Positions 1 through 5,660 are shown, counted from the first letter of the stretch. The stretch: 6,334 nucleotides of DNA from Spirochaetaceae bacterium (GCA_003552745.1 PUOG01000302.1:1-6334); one strand, 5' to 3'. The notes: generated by a model not told the origin, from the letters alone. Numbers and translations are program-made.

Positions 1-432
1 ACCGCCCACGAATGGATGTACGGCGGGCGTACACTCGCGTCGCGCCGGCTCATCGCTACGTTGCTCGAGCGCCTTCAGGCATATCACGGCGGGAGGTTAC
101 TCGCAACATGGGAGACGATGGCGGATACCGAGGCGGTCGGGAAGGAGAACCGCGACTCCGATGCATTTTACCAGCTTATTTTCGCGATCGGCGACTGCGA
201 AGCGCTCATATACCTTCGCCAGGAATCGCCGGAACGCTGCACAGGAAGTCTGCGCTCACGTGACCGCGTCGACGTTCGATCGGTCGCCGAACGATTCGGT
301 GGCGGTGGACACCGCAATGCGGCCGGCTTTCTCGCCGAGGGGACGTACGAGCAGCTTCTACCCCGAGTGGTAGAAGCGTTCGACGGTGCATTCGCCGATG
401 GGGCAACTGCCGCTCACGCTGAAAGCCGGTAG
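1..432 (+). CDS. DHH/DHHA1-family phosphoesterase (NrnA-like), 3' part only
   Basis: The reading frame is open from base 1, so the N-terminus with the DHH catalytic motifs lies upstream. What remains is 143 residues ending in TAG at 430-432. The key signature is the DHHA1 substrate-binding segment: a SLRSRD stretch near nt 247-264, then VRSVAERF followed by GGGGHRNAAGF (nt 298-330). In this superfamily the glycine-rich GGGGH loop binds the phosphate or nucleotide end of the substrate. The order 'hydrophobic strand (ALIYLRQE), S-x-R-S, dV..iA..fGGGGH..AAG' is typical of cytoplasmic NrnA-type enzymes, which degrade short oligoribonucleotides or pAp. RecJ and cyclic-dinucleotide phosphodiesterases (GdpP/DhhP types) share this domain. 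Without the N-terminus I cannot separate these, so I give no symbol. The last 20 or so residues are Ala-rich and probably a disordered tail. A weak hairpin with a T-run lies 55 bases downstream. Confidence 0.88.
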   Translation, partial: TAHEWMYGGRTLASRRLIATLLERLQAYHGGRLLATWETMADTEAVGKENRDSDAFYQLIFAIGDCEALIYLRQESPERCTGSLRSRDRVDVRSVAERFGGGGHRNAAGFLAEGTYEQLLPRVVEAFDGAFADGATAAHAESR

Positions 433-454
433 CCCTTCAGGGACCAGCAGCAAG

Positions 455-471
455 TGTAAATCTATGTAAAT
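455..471. repeat. Phased direct repeat TGTAAAT
   Basis: TGTAAAT occurs at 455-461 and again at 465-471, separated by CTA, so the copies are 10 bp apart and on the same helix face. They sit in the most AT-rich part of the 433-670 spacer, immediately before the inverted repeat ATGCG-N6-CGCAT (470-485). This could be a regulator or bending-protein site about 165-180 bp upstream of the predicted sigma-54 start. It is short enough to be chance. Confidence 0.25.
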
Positions 472-626
472 GCGCAAATCCGCATGTTAGCGCGTATAGC
501 GCGTTTTTCGGCTTCTGTCTCCGCTCGATCACCGATCGACGTGATCATCGACCCAAACATCACACCGAAATCTCCCACCAAAGGAGGAGTTCCCGGCGTA
601 CGAAACTGCCGGCACGATCTTTGCAT
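462..626 (-). CDS. Possible divergent small protein, 54 aa, perfect Shine-Dalgarno
   Basis: On the minus strand, AAGGAGGT (complement of 634-641) is followed after 8 bases by an ATG (complement of 624-626). The frame then stays open for 54 codons to TAG at 464-462. The protein starts MQRSCRQFRTPG and has a mid-part GDFGVMFGSMITSIGD followed by a charged helix-like stretch (RAETEAEKRAIRANM). I recognise no family. In favour: a consensus ribosome binding site at ideal spacing. Against: only about half its codons end in G or C, it covers what looks like a plus-strand terminator and a sigma-54 promoter, and AAGGAGG on this strand can instead be explained as the arm of a hairpin hiding the plus-strand ribosome binding site. 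I see no clear minus-strand promoter. Confidence 0.25.
   Translation of the reverse strand: MQRSCRQFRTPGTPPLVGDFGVMFGSMITSIGDRAETEAEKRAIRANMRICAFT
488..508 (+). terminator. Weak candidate Rho-independent terminator for the DHH gene
   Basis: CGCG (491-494) pairs with CGCG (500-503) around the loop TATAG. The stem can extend by G-T and A-T pairs into the following TTTTT (504-508). It sits about 55 bases after the DHH stop codon and ahead of the next gene's promoter, where a terminator is expected. The stem is short (4 strong plus 2 weak pairs) and the T-run is only five bases, so confidence is low. Confidence 0.35.
525..546. promoter_or_regulatory. Overlapping palindromes, candidate sigma-54 activator site
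   Basis: Two inverted repeats overlap here. TCGATC-ACC-GATCGA spans 525-539 and GATCAC-N8-GTGATC spans 527-546. Their centres lie about 100 bp upstream of the start predicted for the sigma-54 promoter at 610-625, which is the usual distance for a bacterial enhancer-binding protein acting through DNA looping. The dyads are visible in the sequence. Their role as an upstream activating sequence is inferred from position only. Confidence 0.4.
610..625 (+). promoter_or_regulatory. Sigma-54 (RpoN) -24/-12 promoter
   Basis: The sequence CGGCACGATCTTTGCA matches the sigma-54 consensus TGGCACG-N4-TTGCW at 11 of 12 defined positions. Only the first base differs (C for T). The invariant GG (611-612) and GC (623-624) have exactly the required spacing. 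With GC at -13/-12, transcription would start near 634-638, about 35 bases before the start codon at 671. Sigma-54 holoenzyme needs an ATP-hydrolysing activator, and a palindrome cluster lies about 100 bp upstream. No competing sigma-70 promoter with both boxes is obvious in this spacer. Confidence 0.75.
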
Positions 627-634
627 TAGAGATA

Positions 635-664
635 CCTCCTTGAGCACAACTCAATTGGGGGAGG
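635..664 (+). promoter_or_regulatory. 5' UTR hairpin that can mask the ribosome binding site
   Basis: The GGGGGAGG at 657-664 is the Shine-Dalgarno sequence for the ATG at 671 (6-base spacing). CCTCC at 635-639 is the exact complement of GGAGG at 660-664. Between them TTGAG (640-644) pairs with CTCAA (650-654) around the loop CACAA. Together this forms a two-part stem with a five-base bulge (655-659) that buries the ribosome binding site. The predicted sigma-54 transcript would begin at or just inside the CCTCC arm, so the exact start decides whether the outer stem forms. The pairing is seen in the sequence; regulation by it is inferred. Confidence 0.45.
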
Positions 665-670
665 ATGCCG

Positions 671-1615
671 ATGAGCGCATTGACGCAGGCGGTGCTACGA
701 TACAAGAACTCCGGCCTCGGACTCGACGAGGTCCATCGTCGGATATCGATGATCGTGTATGATTATCCCGACAAGCGGCACGGACTCGATGAAGACACCC
801 GCGGGGAGTTTCTACTGTACATGATGCCGGAGATCGACCGAATGATTCGTCGATACGAACCACGGGACGTACCGTTCGAGCACTACCTGGCATCATGCAT
901 GCGCTGGAAACTGAAGAGCTTTCTCCGGGTGTGCAGACGGAAAGCGATATGTCAGAAGATTGAATACGATTTCATTGTCTGGAGCGAGCTCACTCCGTCG
1001 CTTGAGCTTGCAGAGCCGTCCGCGCTTCTTTCCGACAACGGATTACCGTCAATTCCGAGCGGACGAGCAACCTCGCAACTACCCTGCCCCGCCGACGATG
1101 ACTCGCACCCACGAGTACCGCCGGGTCACAAATTGCCCGACGAGCTCAGACGTTATTTGCGCGGGTTTAACGCACGGAACGCCGGATTGCTTTTTTTCTG
1201 TTTGAAGGCGATCTGCGATGTACGAGAAACCGAGTTGCCACGCATCGCCTCGATGTGCAATGTCGGTGTGGATTGGCTCACCCATTGCAGAGTGCTGTTG
1301 ACCGGCCGCTGCGCCCATCGGCGCAAGCGGTTGGCCGGCATACGGAAGAAACAACAGCTGCTATTCGAACGCCTTCGAGAGATCGAGTATCGTCTCGAGT
1401 TGGAATCGGATCCCGTCCAAAGAAGTCGTTTGAGACGGCGAGTCCATCGGGTGAACGACTCCTACCGCAAGACTTCGATGGAGGCCGAGCGCGTGAATCT
1501 TCGTCCAAGCAACTACGACATCGCCGAGCTTCTCGGCGTACCGAAAGGATCGGTCGATTCGGGAGTCACAAAGGCGCGCGAAATACTGAGCGGAATCGTG
1601 CACCGGGCACCGTAG
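671..1615 (+). CDS. Divergent sigma-70-like / HTH regulator, 314 aa
   Basis: I choose ATG 671 because GGGGGAGG ends 6 bases before it. The ATG at 665 abuts that site with no spacing. Residues 44-90 (EFLLYMMPEIDRMIRRYEP, then PFEHYLASCMRWKLKSFLR) look like sigma-70 region 2: paired helices followed by 'F..YL...MRWKLKSFLR', as where region 2 binds the beta' coiled coil and melts the -10. Residues 105-155 are a Pro/Ser-rich linker. A helical part with an HTH-like stretch (about 188-210) follows, then a very basic, coiled-coil-like segment (216-275). A second HTH lies at 279-306 (NYDIAELLGV-PKGSVDSGVTKAREIL), like a sigma region 4 or LuxR-type recognition helix. It is longer than ECF sigma factors, and the usual DxxQE/W-rich region 2.3-2.4 signature is not evident. 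It may be a lineage-specific regulator rather than a working sigma factor. Its gene lies behind a sigma-54 promoter, which fits a regulatory role. Confidence 0.7.
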   Translation: MSALTQAVLRYKNSGLGLDEVHRRISMIVYDYPDKRHGLDEDTRGEFLLYMMPEIDRMIRRYEPRDVPFEHYLASCMRWKLKSFLRVCRRKAICQKIEYDFIVWSELTPSLELAEPSALLSDNGLPSIPSGRATSQLPCPADDDSHPRVPPGHKLPDELRRYLRGFNARNAGLLFFCLKAICDVRETELPRIASMCNVGVDWLTHCRVLLTGRCAHRRKRLAGIRKKQQLLFERLREIEYRLELESDPVQRSRLRRRVHRVNDSYRKTSMEAERVNLRPSNYDIAELLGVPKGSVDSGVTKAREILSGIVHRAP

Positions 1616-1622
1616 CACCGTG

Positions 1623-1652
1623 TTGGTACTGCACCCGTTGCCGGGGTATTAT
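1623..1652 (+). promoter_or_regulatory. Sigma-70 promoter for rdgB, possibly leaderless
   Basis: TTGGTA (1623-1628, 4 of 6 to TTGACA) and TATTAT (1647-1652, 5 of 6 to TATAAT) are separated by 18 bases. The ATG at 1659 begins 7 bases after the -10 box, exactly where transcription would start. No Shine-Dalgarno precedes it, so the message would be leaderless. Readthrough from the upstream gene is the alternative. Confidence 0.45.
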
Positions 1653-1658
1653 CGCGTC

Positions 1659-2297
1659 ATGCACCTGACACTTCTCCTAAGCACCGCGAATGAGCACAAG
1701 AAGCGGGAAATGAGCGAGATCTGCTCCCCGCACACAGTCGTGGTACCGGGCGATATCGCAGTCAGCTCCGAGTTTGAGGAGACCGGCTCCTCATTCCTCG
1801 ATAACGCGCTCGGCAAAGCGCGGGCCTTAGCCGAAGAAGTCGGCACCCGCGGCTACAGGGAGTACGGAATCGATGCGGTTATCGCGGATGACTCAGGGAT
1901 CTGCGTCAACGCACTTGGCGGTGCGCCGGGTGTCTACAGCGCGCGCTACGGCATGCGTTCCGACGGCACGAAGCTCGAATCAACTGAACAGATTCGTTTG
2001 ATGCTCGAGGAACTCACCGACGTCGAAGACCGCCGAGCCCACTACACATGCTGCATGACCGGCGTCTGCGTCGACGGCCGCATCGCCGTTGCAGAAGGGC
2101 GGCTCTACGGCGAGATAGCTCACGCTCCGTCGGAAGGCACCGGCGGCTTCGGCTACGATCCTATCTTTCGCCTTCCCGATCGCGATTGTTGCGTCGCCGA
2201 TATCTCGAATGCAGAAAAACATCGGATCAGCCACCGCGGCCGAGCCACACGCGCCCTTTTGGCCGCTTTGCAGACAATGTGCCGCCCCGACGCGTAG
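1659..2297 (+). CDS. rdgB: XTP/dITP diphosphatase (RdgB/HAM1 family)
   Basis: This cytoplasmic house-cleaning enzyme hydrolyses dITP, XTP and ITP to the monophosphate plus pyrophosphate, keeping deaminated purines out of DNA and RNA. The 212-residue protein carries the family motifs in order. Near the N-terminus is STANEHKKRE (8-17, the SxxNxxKxxE nucleotide-binding motif). Next come ADDSGICVNALGGAPGVYSARY (76-97), with the catalytic Asp pair at 77-78, GGFGYDPIF (162-170), and SHRGRA (191-196). Residues 61-74 (VGTRGYREYGIDAV) make the loop before the DDSG motif slightly longer than usual, which accounts for the size over the typical 190-200. An in-frame GTG at 1620 would add 13 residues. It has no ribosome binding site and breaks the family N-terminus, so I use 1659, although that ATG also lacks a Shine-Dalgarno sequence. 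The gene starts 43 bases after the sigma-like gene and ends 56 bases before pepF. Confidence 0.93.
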   Translation: MHLTLLLSTANEHKKREMSEICSPHTVVVPGDIAVSSEFEETGSSFLDNALGKARALAEEVGTRGYREYGIDAVIADDSGICVNALGGAPGVYSARYGMRSDGTKLESTEQIRLMLEELTDVEDRRAHYTCCMTGVCVDGRIAVAEGRLYGEIAHAPSEGTGGFGYDPIFRLPDRDCCVADISNAEKHRISHRGRATRALLAALQTMCRPDA

Positions 2298-2303
2298 CTC
2301 TTC

Positions 2304-2333
2304 TTGACGTCACCGAGCCGGTCTGCGTACTGT
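2304..2333 (+). promoter_or_regulatory. Candidate promoter for the pepF-thioesterase pair
   Basis: TTGACG (2304-2309, 5 of 6 to the -35 consensus) is followed after 18 bases by TACTGT (2328-2333, 3 of 6 to the -10). Transcription would begin near 2340, just before the GGAG (2340-2343) that lies 10 bases from the pepF ATG, so the leader would be very short. The -35 box overlaps a perfect 8-bp palindrome, TGACGTCA (2305-2312), which could be an operator. The weak -10 limits confidence. Confidence 0.4.
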
Positions 2334-2353
2334 GCTCGCGGAGTAACCCGATA

Positions 2354-4168
2354 ATGTCAGCGACGAACACAGCAACGATACCGGAACGCAGTGAAGTTCC
2401 GGCTGAGTACAAATGGGATCTTTCCAGACTCTTCGAGGACGATGCATCCTGGGAGGACGGACTCAAAGAGTTCACCGGGATGATCGACGGAGTCACATCA
2501 TTCAAAGGCACGCTCGGGGAGTCGGTCGAAAGACTGCACGCGTGTCTCGAGTACCTGTCGAAACTCGAAATGCTCGGCGAACGACTCGGCTACTACGCGC
2601 AACTGCGCTACTCCGAAGACGCTGGAGACTCGACCAATCAGGATCGTTTCGCGCGGTTCATGAAGGCTGCCAGCGACGCCTCTACCGCCTCCAGCTTCTT
2701 CGAGCCGGAGATCCAGGCGATTGATTCCGAACTCCTCGACACGTTCTTGCAGGATGAGCGACTCGCCGACTACCGGATAAAGCTCCGCAAGCTCGTACGT
2801 ATGAAGCCTCACGTGCTCAGCGAAGCCGAAGAACGTCTCATGGCAATGCAGTCGGAGGCGAACCAGACCGCACAAAAGACATTCAGTGCGCTCACGGATG
2901 TCGACTTCGAGTTCGGCGAAGTTGACACACCGGACGGACCGAAACCGTTGAGCCATTCGACCCTCGCGAGCTTCATGCAGAATCCTGACCGCCAGATCCG
3001 CGAGCGCGCGTGGAACCAGTTCTATGAGGTTTTCGAGGCGCACAAGAACACTCTCGCTTCGCTCTATGCCGGCAGCGTCCAGCTCGATGTGTATCGCTCG
3101 CGCGCCCGCCGTTTCCCGAACAGCCGGGCAGCCGCGCTCTTCCCCGACGACGTGCCGGAGTCGGTCTACGACAACCTGCTCGCAACGGTCGGGGAGAATC
3201 TCGGCACGCTCCAACGCTATTACGCCCTGCGAAAGAAGACTCTCGGCATCCCGGATTTCCGAGTGTACGACACCCACGTACCTTTGGTCCCCGATATCGA
3301 CGTTCGGCACAGCTATGAAGAGGCTGTCGATCTCATCACCGAGGCGCTCGCGCCTCTCGGCGAGGAGTATACGAAGACACTGCGAGAGGGACTGTTCGGT
3401 GGTTGGGTCGACCGGTATGAAAACAAAGGAAAACGCAGCGGAGCATTCAGCGCCGGTAGCTTTGTCGGCGACCCGTATATTCTGATGAACTATCGAGATG
3501 ATGTCCTCCGGCACGTATTCACGCTCGCACATGAGGGTGGCCACAGCATGCACTCATGGCACTCCGTGCGCAGCAACCCTTTCCCACACTACGATTACAC
3601 GATTTTTGAGGCGGAAGTTGCATCTACCTTCAACGAACAGCTACTTCTCAAGCACATGCTCGATAGCGCCGACGACCCCCGTGTTCGCGCCTATCTCATC
3701 AACAAGCATATAGACGACATCGTATCTACACTCTTCCGCCAGACCATGTTCGCAGAATTCGAGCACCGGACCCACCTCATGGTCGAGTCCGGGACTCCGC
3801 TCACCGTCGATAGTCTGCGCTCGGCCTACCGGAAGCTGCTCGACAAGTACTTCGGGGCGGACGCGGTGATCGACGAGATGGCCGATCTGGAAGGACTCCG
3901 GATTCCGCACTTCTACAGGGCGTTCTATGTGTACAAGTATGCTACCGGAATAAGTGCGGCAATCAGTCTCAGCAAGCGTGTCCTCGAAGGCGGAAACTCC
4001 GAGCTCAGCGACTATTTCGATTTCCTGAAATCGGGTGGATCACGGTTCCCGATCGAAAGCCTGAAAGTTGCCGGTGTGGATATGTCGAGACCGGAGCCGA
4101 TCGAAACCGCCATGGATGTCTTTCGCGGCAGGGTCAACGAGCTCGAGCTGCTCCTTCGCGAGATATAG
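2354..4168 (+). CDS. pepF: Oligoendopeptidase F, M3B zinc metallopeptidase
   Basis: This cytoplasmic zinc peptidase cuts short peptides internally and is generally thought to act in peptide turnover. The 604-residue length is normal for the family. The N-terminus VPAEYKWDLSRLFEDDASWE (about 16-35) is the standard PepF opening. An Oligopeptidase_F helical domain follows at roughly 115-185, and the Peptidase_M3 catalytic domain covers about 200-590. The zinc site is HEGGHS at 393-398 (His393, Glu394, His397), with the third ligand Glu421 in AEVASTFNE. The downstream FYRAFYVYKYATGISAA segment is also characteristic. The frame stays open upstream to 2048, but that part overlaps rdgB and reads as Arg-rich low-complexity protein. 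The ATG at 2354, with GGAG 10 bases upstream, is therefore the start. The stop codon is one base from the next start, indicating an operon with the thioesterase. Confidence 0.95.
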   Translation: MSATNTATIPERSEVPAEYKWDLSRLFEDDASWEDGLKEFTGMIDGVTSFKGTLGESVERLHACLEYLSKLEMLGERLGYYAQLRYSEDAGDSTNQDRFARFMKAASDASTASSFFEPEIQAIDSELLDTFLQDERLADYRIKLRKLVRMKPHVLSEAEERLMAMQSEANQTAQKTFSALTDVDFEFGEVDTPDGPKPLSHSTLASFMQNPDRQIRERAWNQFYEVFEAHKNTLASLYAGSVQLDVYRSRARRFPNSRAAALFPDDVPESVYDNLLATVGENLGTLQRYYALRKKTLGIPDFRVYDTHVPLVPDIDVRHSYEEAVDLITEALAPLGEEYTKTLREGLFGGWVDRYENKGKRSGAFSAGSFVGDPYILMNYRDDVLRHVFTLAHEGGHSMHSWHSVRSNPFPHYDYTIFEAEVASTFNEQLLLKHMLDSADDPRVRAYLINKHIDDIVSTLFRQTMFAEFEHRTHLMVESGTPLTVDSLRSAYRKLLDKYFGADAVIDEMADLEGLRIPHFYRAFYVYKYATGISAAISLSKRVLEGGNSELSDYFDFLKSGGSRFPIESLKVAGVDMSRPEPIETAMDVFRGRVNELELLLREI

Positions 4169-4169
4169 C

Positions 4170-4970
4170 ATGGAAACGGACGTGGCGACATCTATTCCGC
4201 CCACCTGGCACGAAGTGTTCGAGGTCGGATCCTATTGGGCGGACATCTCCGGCCATCTCTATCCGCACGCGATGCTGCAGATGATGCAGGAGAGCGCATG
4301 GAAGCATGCGGAGGCGCTGAGGTTCGGATATACCGATCTAAGTGAAAAGTCTCTTCTATGGGTCCTCTCGCGTCTCACAGCCGATATCACACGACTTCCG
4401 GCGTGGGGCGAGTCGGTCCGTCTGGAGACCTGGCCAACCGGTACACACAGACTCTTCGCCATGCGCGAATACTGCCTGTATGACGAAAACGAACGCGAGG
4501 TGCTGCGCGCCAACAGCGCGTGGCTCGTACTCGACACCGAACAACGACGACCCCGGAAACCGGGCCCAATCATCGAGTCCCAGGATATTCCTCTGAATCC
4601 GGGCAACTACGACGAGCCGCCGGCCAAGCTGGATGCAACCTCTGCGGATTCTGCTCATCTCGAAAACACACTCGATACGCGCGCCCATCGCGTCCGCTAT
4701 AGCGACATCGACGTGCAGCGCCACGCGAACAGCGCGAAGTATCTTGAATGGACCGTCGACTCGCTCCCCGATGATTGGCTCATCCATTTCCGACCGCGAA
4801 CCCTCTCGATCAATTTCCTACGCGAATGCGAAATCGGTGACACGCTCAGTGTGTCCGGTTATTGCGGTCGATCCGATCGAGACGCGCGCACATTTCAAAC
4901 CGTGCATAACGACCGTGATGGTAAGGTCTCCTGTGCGGTTCTGGCCGACTGGCAGCTTCGGGAATCTTGA
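4170..4970 (+). CDS. Acyl-ACP thioesterase (FatA/FatB-type), double hotdog
   Basis: This family hydrolyses acyl-ACP to free fatty acid and ACP in the cytoplasm. The 266-residue protein has two hotdog folds. The first spans about 12-132 (WHEVFEVGSYWADISGHLYP, with the long helix around 34-50). The second spans about 172-263 and starts HRVRYSDIDVQRHANSAKY. It keeps the family hallmarks: Asp181, His185, Asn187, W194 in 'KYLEW', and Glu219-Cys220 in NFLREC, matching the plant FatB catalytic Asp, His and Glu. The Asn normally two residues before the His (D-x-N-x-H) is Gln183 here. The start is the ATG one base after the pepF stop; earlier in-frame starts lie inside pepF. No good Shine-Dalgarno is visible, so translation is probably coupled to pepF. 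Bacterial members are thought to release or recycle specific acyl chains, but the substrate cannot be read from sequence. Confidence 0.88.
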   Translation: METDVATSIPPTWHEVFEVGSYWADISGHLYPHAMLQMMQESAWKHAEALRFGYTDLSEKSLLWVLSRLTADITRLPAWGESVRLETWPTGTHRLFAMREYCLYDENEREVLRANSAWLVLDTEQRRPRKPGPIIESQDIPLNPGNYDEPPAKLDATSADSAHLENTLDTRAHRVRYSDIDVQRHANSAKYLEWTVDSLPDDWLIHFRPRTLSINFLRECEIGDTLSVSGYCGRSDRDARTFQTVHNDRDGKVSCAVLADWQLRES

Positions 4971-5056
4971 CAGAATCTTCATAGACTCTTCCCGACCGAT
5001 TGATACCCCGTCACTATCCTTGCCGTTAGACACTTGCTGAAACCCCTTGAATGGGG

Positions 5057-5063
5057 AAGGAGA
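5057..5063 (+). promoter_or_regulatory. Ribosome binding site fixing the GTG start at 5071
   Basis: AAGGAGA lies 7 bases before GTG 5071. An in-frame TTG at 5047 precedes this site and would place it inside the gene, so GTG is preferred. Just upstream, CCCC (5043-5046) can pair with GGGG (5053-5056) across a 6-base loop, next to but not covering the core site. In the 100-base spacer after 4970 a TTGACA (4967-4972) overlaps the thioesterase stop and a TATCCT sits at 5015-5020, but they are too far apart to pair, so I call no promoter. Confidence 0.6.
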
Positions 5064-5070
5064 AGCTACA

Positions 5071-5622
5071 GTGAGACTACGAAACGTATTGACATCGATA
5101 GCAGTTATCGCGCTTCTGACCGGCGGCTTCGCAGTCGCTCAGGAGGATCCCGATGATCCGGGAATGGACCCGGAGATGCCGGGAATGCAGCAGGAAGCTC
5201 CCGACGTGGACCTTGAGGATGGCGAACTAGAACGTTTTGCCGAGGCGCTCGTCGACGTACAGATGATCCAACAGGACGCTCAGGTAGACGTGCAGGAAAT
5301 CATCGACGATTCACCGTTGAGCATCGAACGCTTTCAGGAGATCTATCAAGGGGAGATGGCCCCGGAGATGGGCGAAGTCGATGTAGACGACGACGAGCAG
5401 GTCGCCTTTGACGATGCGCTCGAAGAGATCGAAGCGATAGAAATCGACGCCGCCGACGAGATGGAGGAGGCCGTTGCCGATCAGCAACTGGACGTAGAAC
5501 GATTCAACCTCCTCGCGCAGGCAATTCCGCAGGATCCGGAGCTCTCTCAGGAGCTGAACGAGTTGGCTCAGGAGATCATGCAGGATCGCGGAATGGACCA
5601 GCAACCAGGCGGCGGATTCTGA
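5071..5622 (+). CDS. Exported acidic DUF4168-like protein, 183 aa
   Basis: GTG 5071 gives a textbook Sec signal peptide. RLRN supplies the positive end, VLTSIAVIALLTGGF is the hydrophobic core, and AVA-QE gives a likely signal peptidase I cleavage after Ala23. The mature protein is therefore periplasmic or secreted. It begins with a Pro/Met/Asp-rich stretch (about 26-45), then a Gln/Glu/Asp-rich helical region, and ends in QPGGGF. The pattern LERFAEAL...IQQDAQ...LSIERFQEI and LDVERFNLLAQAIPQDPEL resembles DUF4168 (PF13767), a family of unknown function. Residues 54-101 and 111-158 align without gaps, so the domain is duplicated. The protein is very rich in Asp and Glu with few basic residues. 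There is no lipobox Cys and no other membrane segment. The gene ends ahead of a strong hairpin. The family match is from pattern recognition and is not certain. Confidence 0.75.
   Translation: MRLRNVLTSIAVIALLTGGFAVAQEDPDDPGMDPEMPGMQQEAPDVDLEDGELERFAEALVDVQMIQQDAQVDVQEIIDDSPLSIERFQEIYQGEMAPEMGEVDVDDDEQVAFDDALEEIEAIEIDAADEMEEAVADQQLDVERFNLLAQAIPQDPELSQELNELAQEIMQDRGMDQQPGGGF
5230..5544 (+). repeat. Internal duplication within the DUF4168-like gene
   Basis: Bases 5230-5373 (residues 54-101) and 5401-5544 (residues 111-158) encode two 48-residue units that align without gaps at 13 identical positions, offset by 57 residues. Shared anchors are F..AL, I..DA, L-x-x-ERF and a following Gln. A short Asp-rich linker (VDVDDDEQ) lies between them. 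The copies differ widely at DNA level, so the duplication is old. Confidence 0.55.
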
Positions 5623-5660
5623 TCAGATCACGAGCGCATACATTACGTACTCGGCAACAC

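Noticed and set aside
581..587. AAGGAGG as a ribosome binding site on the plus strand
   Set aside because: No start codon follows within usable distance; it is probably incidental, though it can pair with the CCTCCTT at 635-641.
484..762. Plus-strand 92-codon frame across the spacer
   Set aside because: It overlaps the well-supported start of the sigma-like gene, has no ribosome binding site, and runs through the promoter elements.
2048..2353. Upstream extension of the pepF frame
   Set aside because: It overlaps rdgB in another frame, is Arg-rich low-complexity, and the canonical PepF N-terminus starts after ATG 2354.
2498..3553. Long minus-strand open frame (351 codons) inside pepF
   Set aside because: It is a mirror of the pepF coding frame in GC-rich DNA; the plus frame carries all M3 motifs and the minus product shows no recognisable domain.
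4068..4169. Upstream extension of the thioesterase gene
   Set aside because: It lies inside pepF in a different frame and reads as Ser/Arg-rich sequence; ATG 4170 fits the family N-terminus.
4967..4972. TTGACA as a promoter for the DUF4168-like gene
   Set aside because: No -10-like hexamer occurs 16-19 bases downstream; the nearest (TATCCT at 5015) is 42 bases away.
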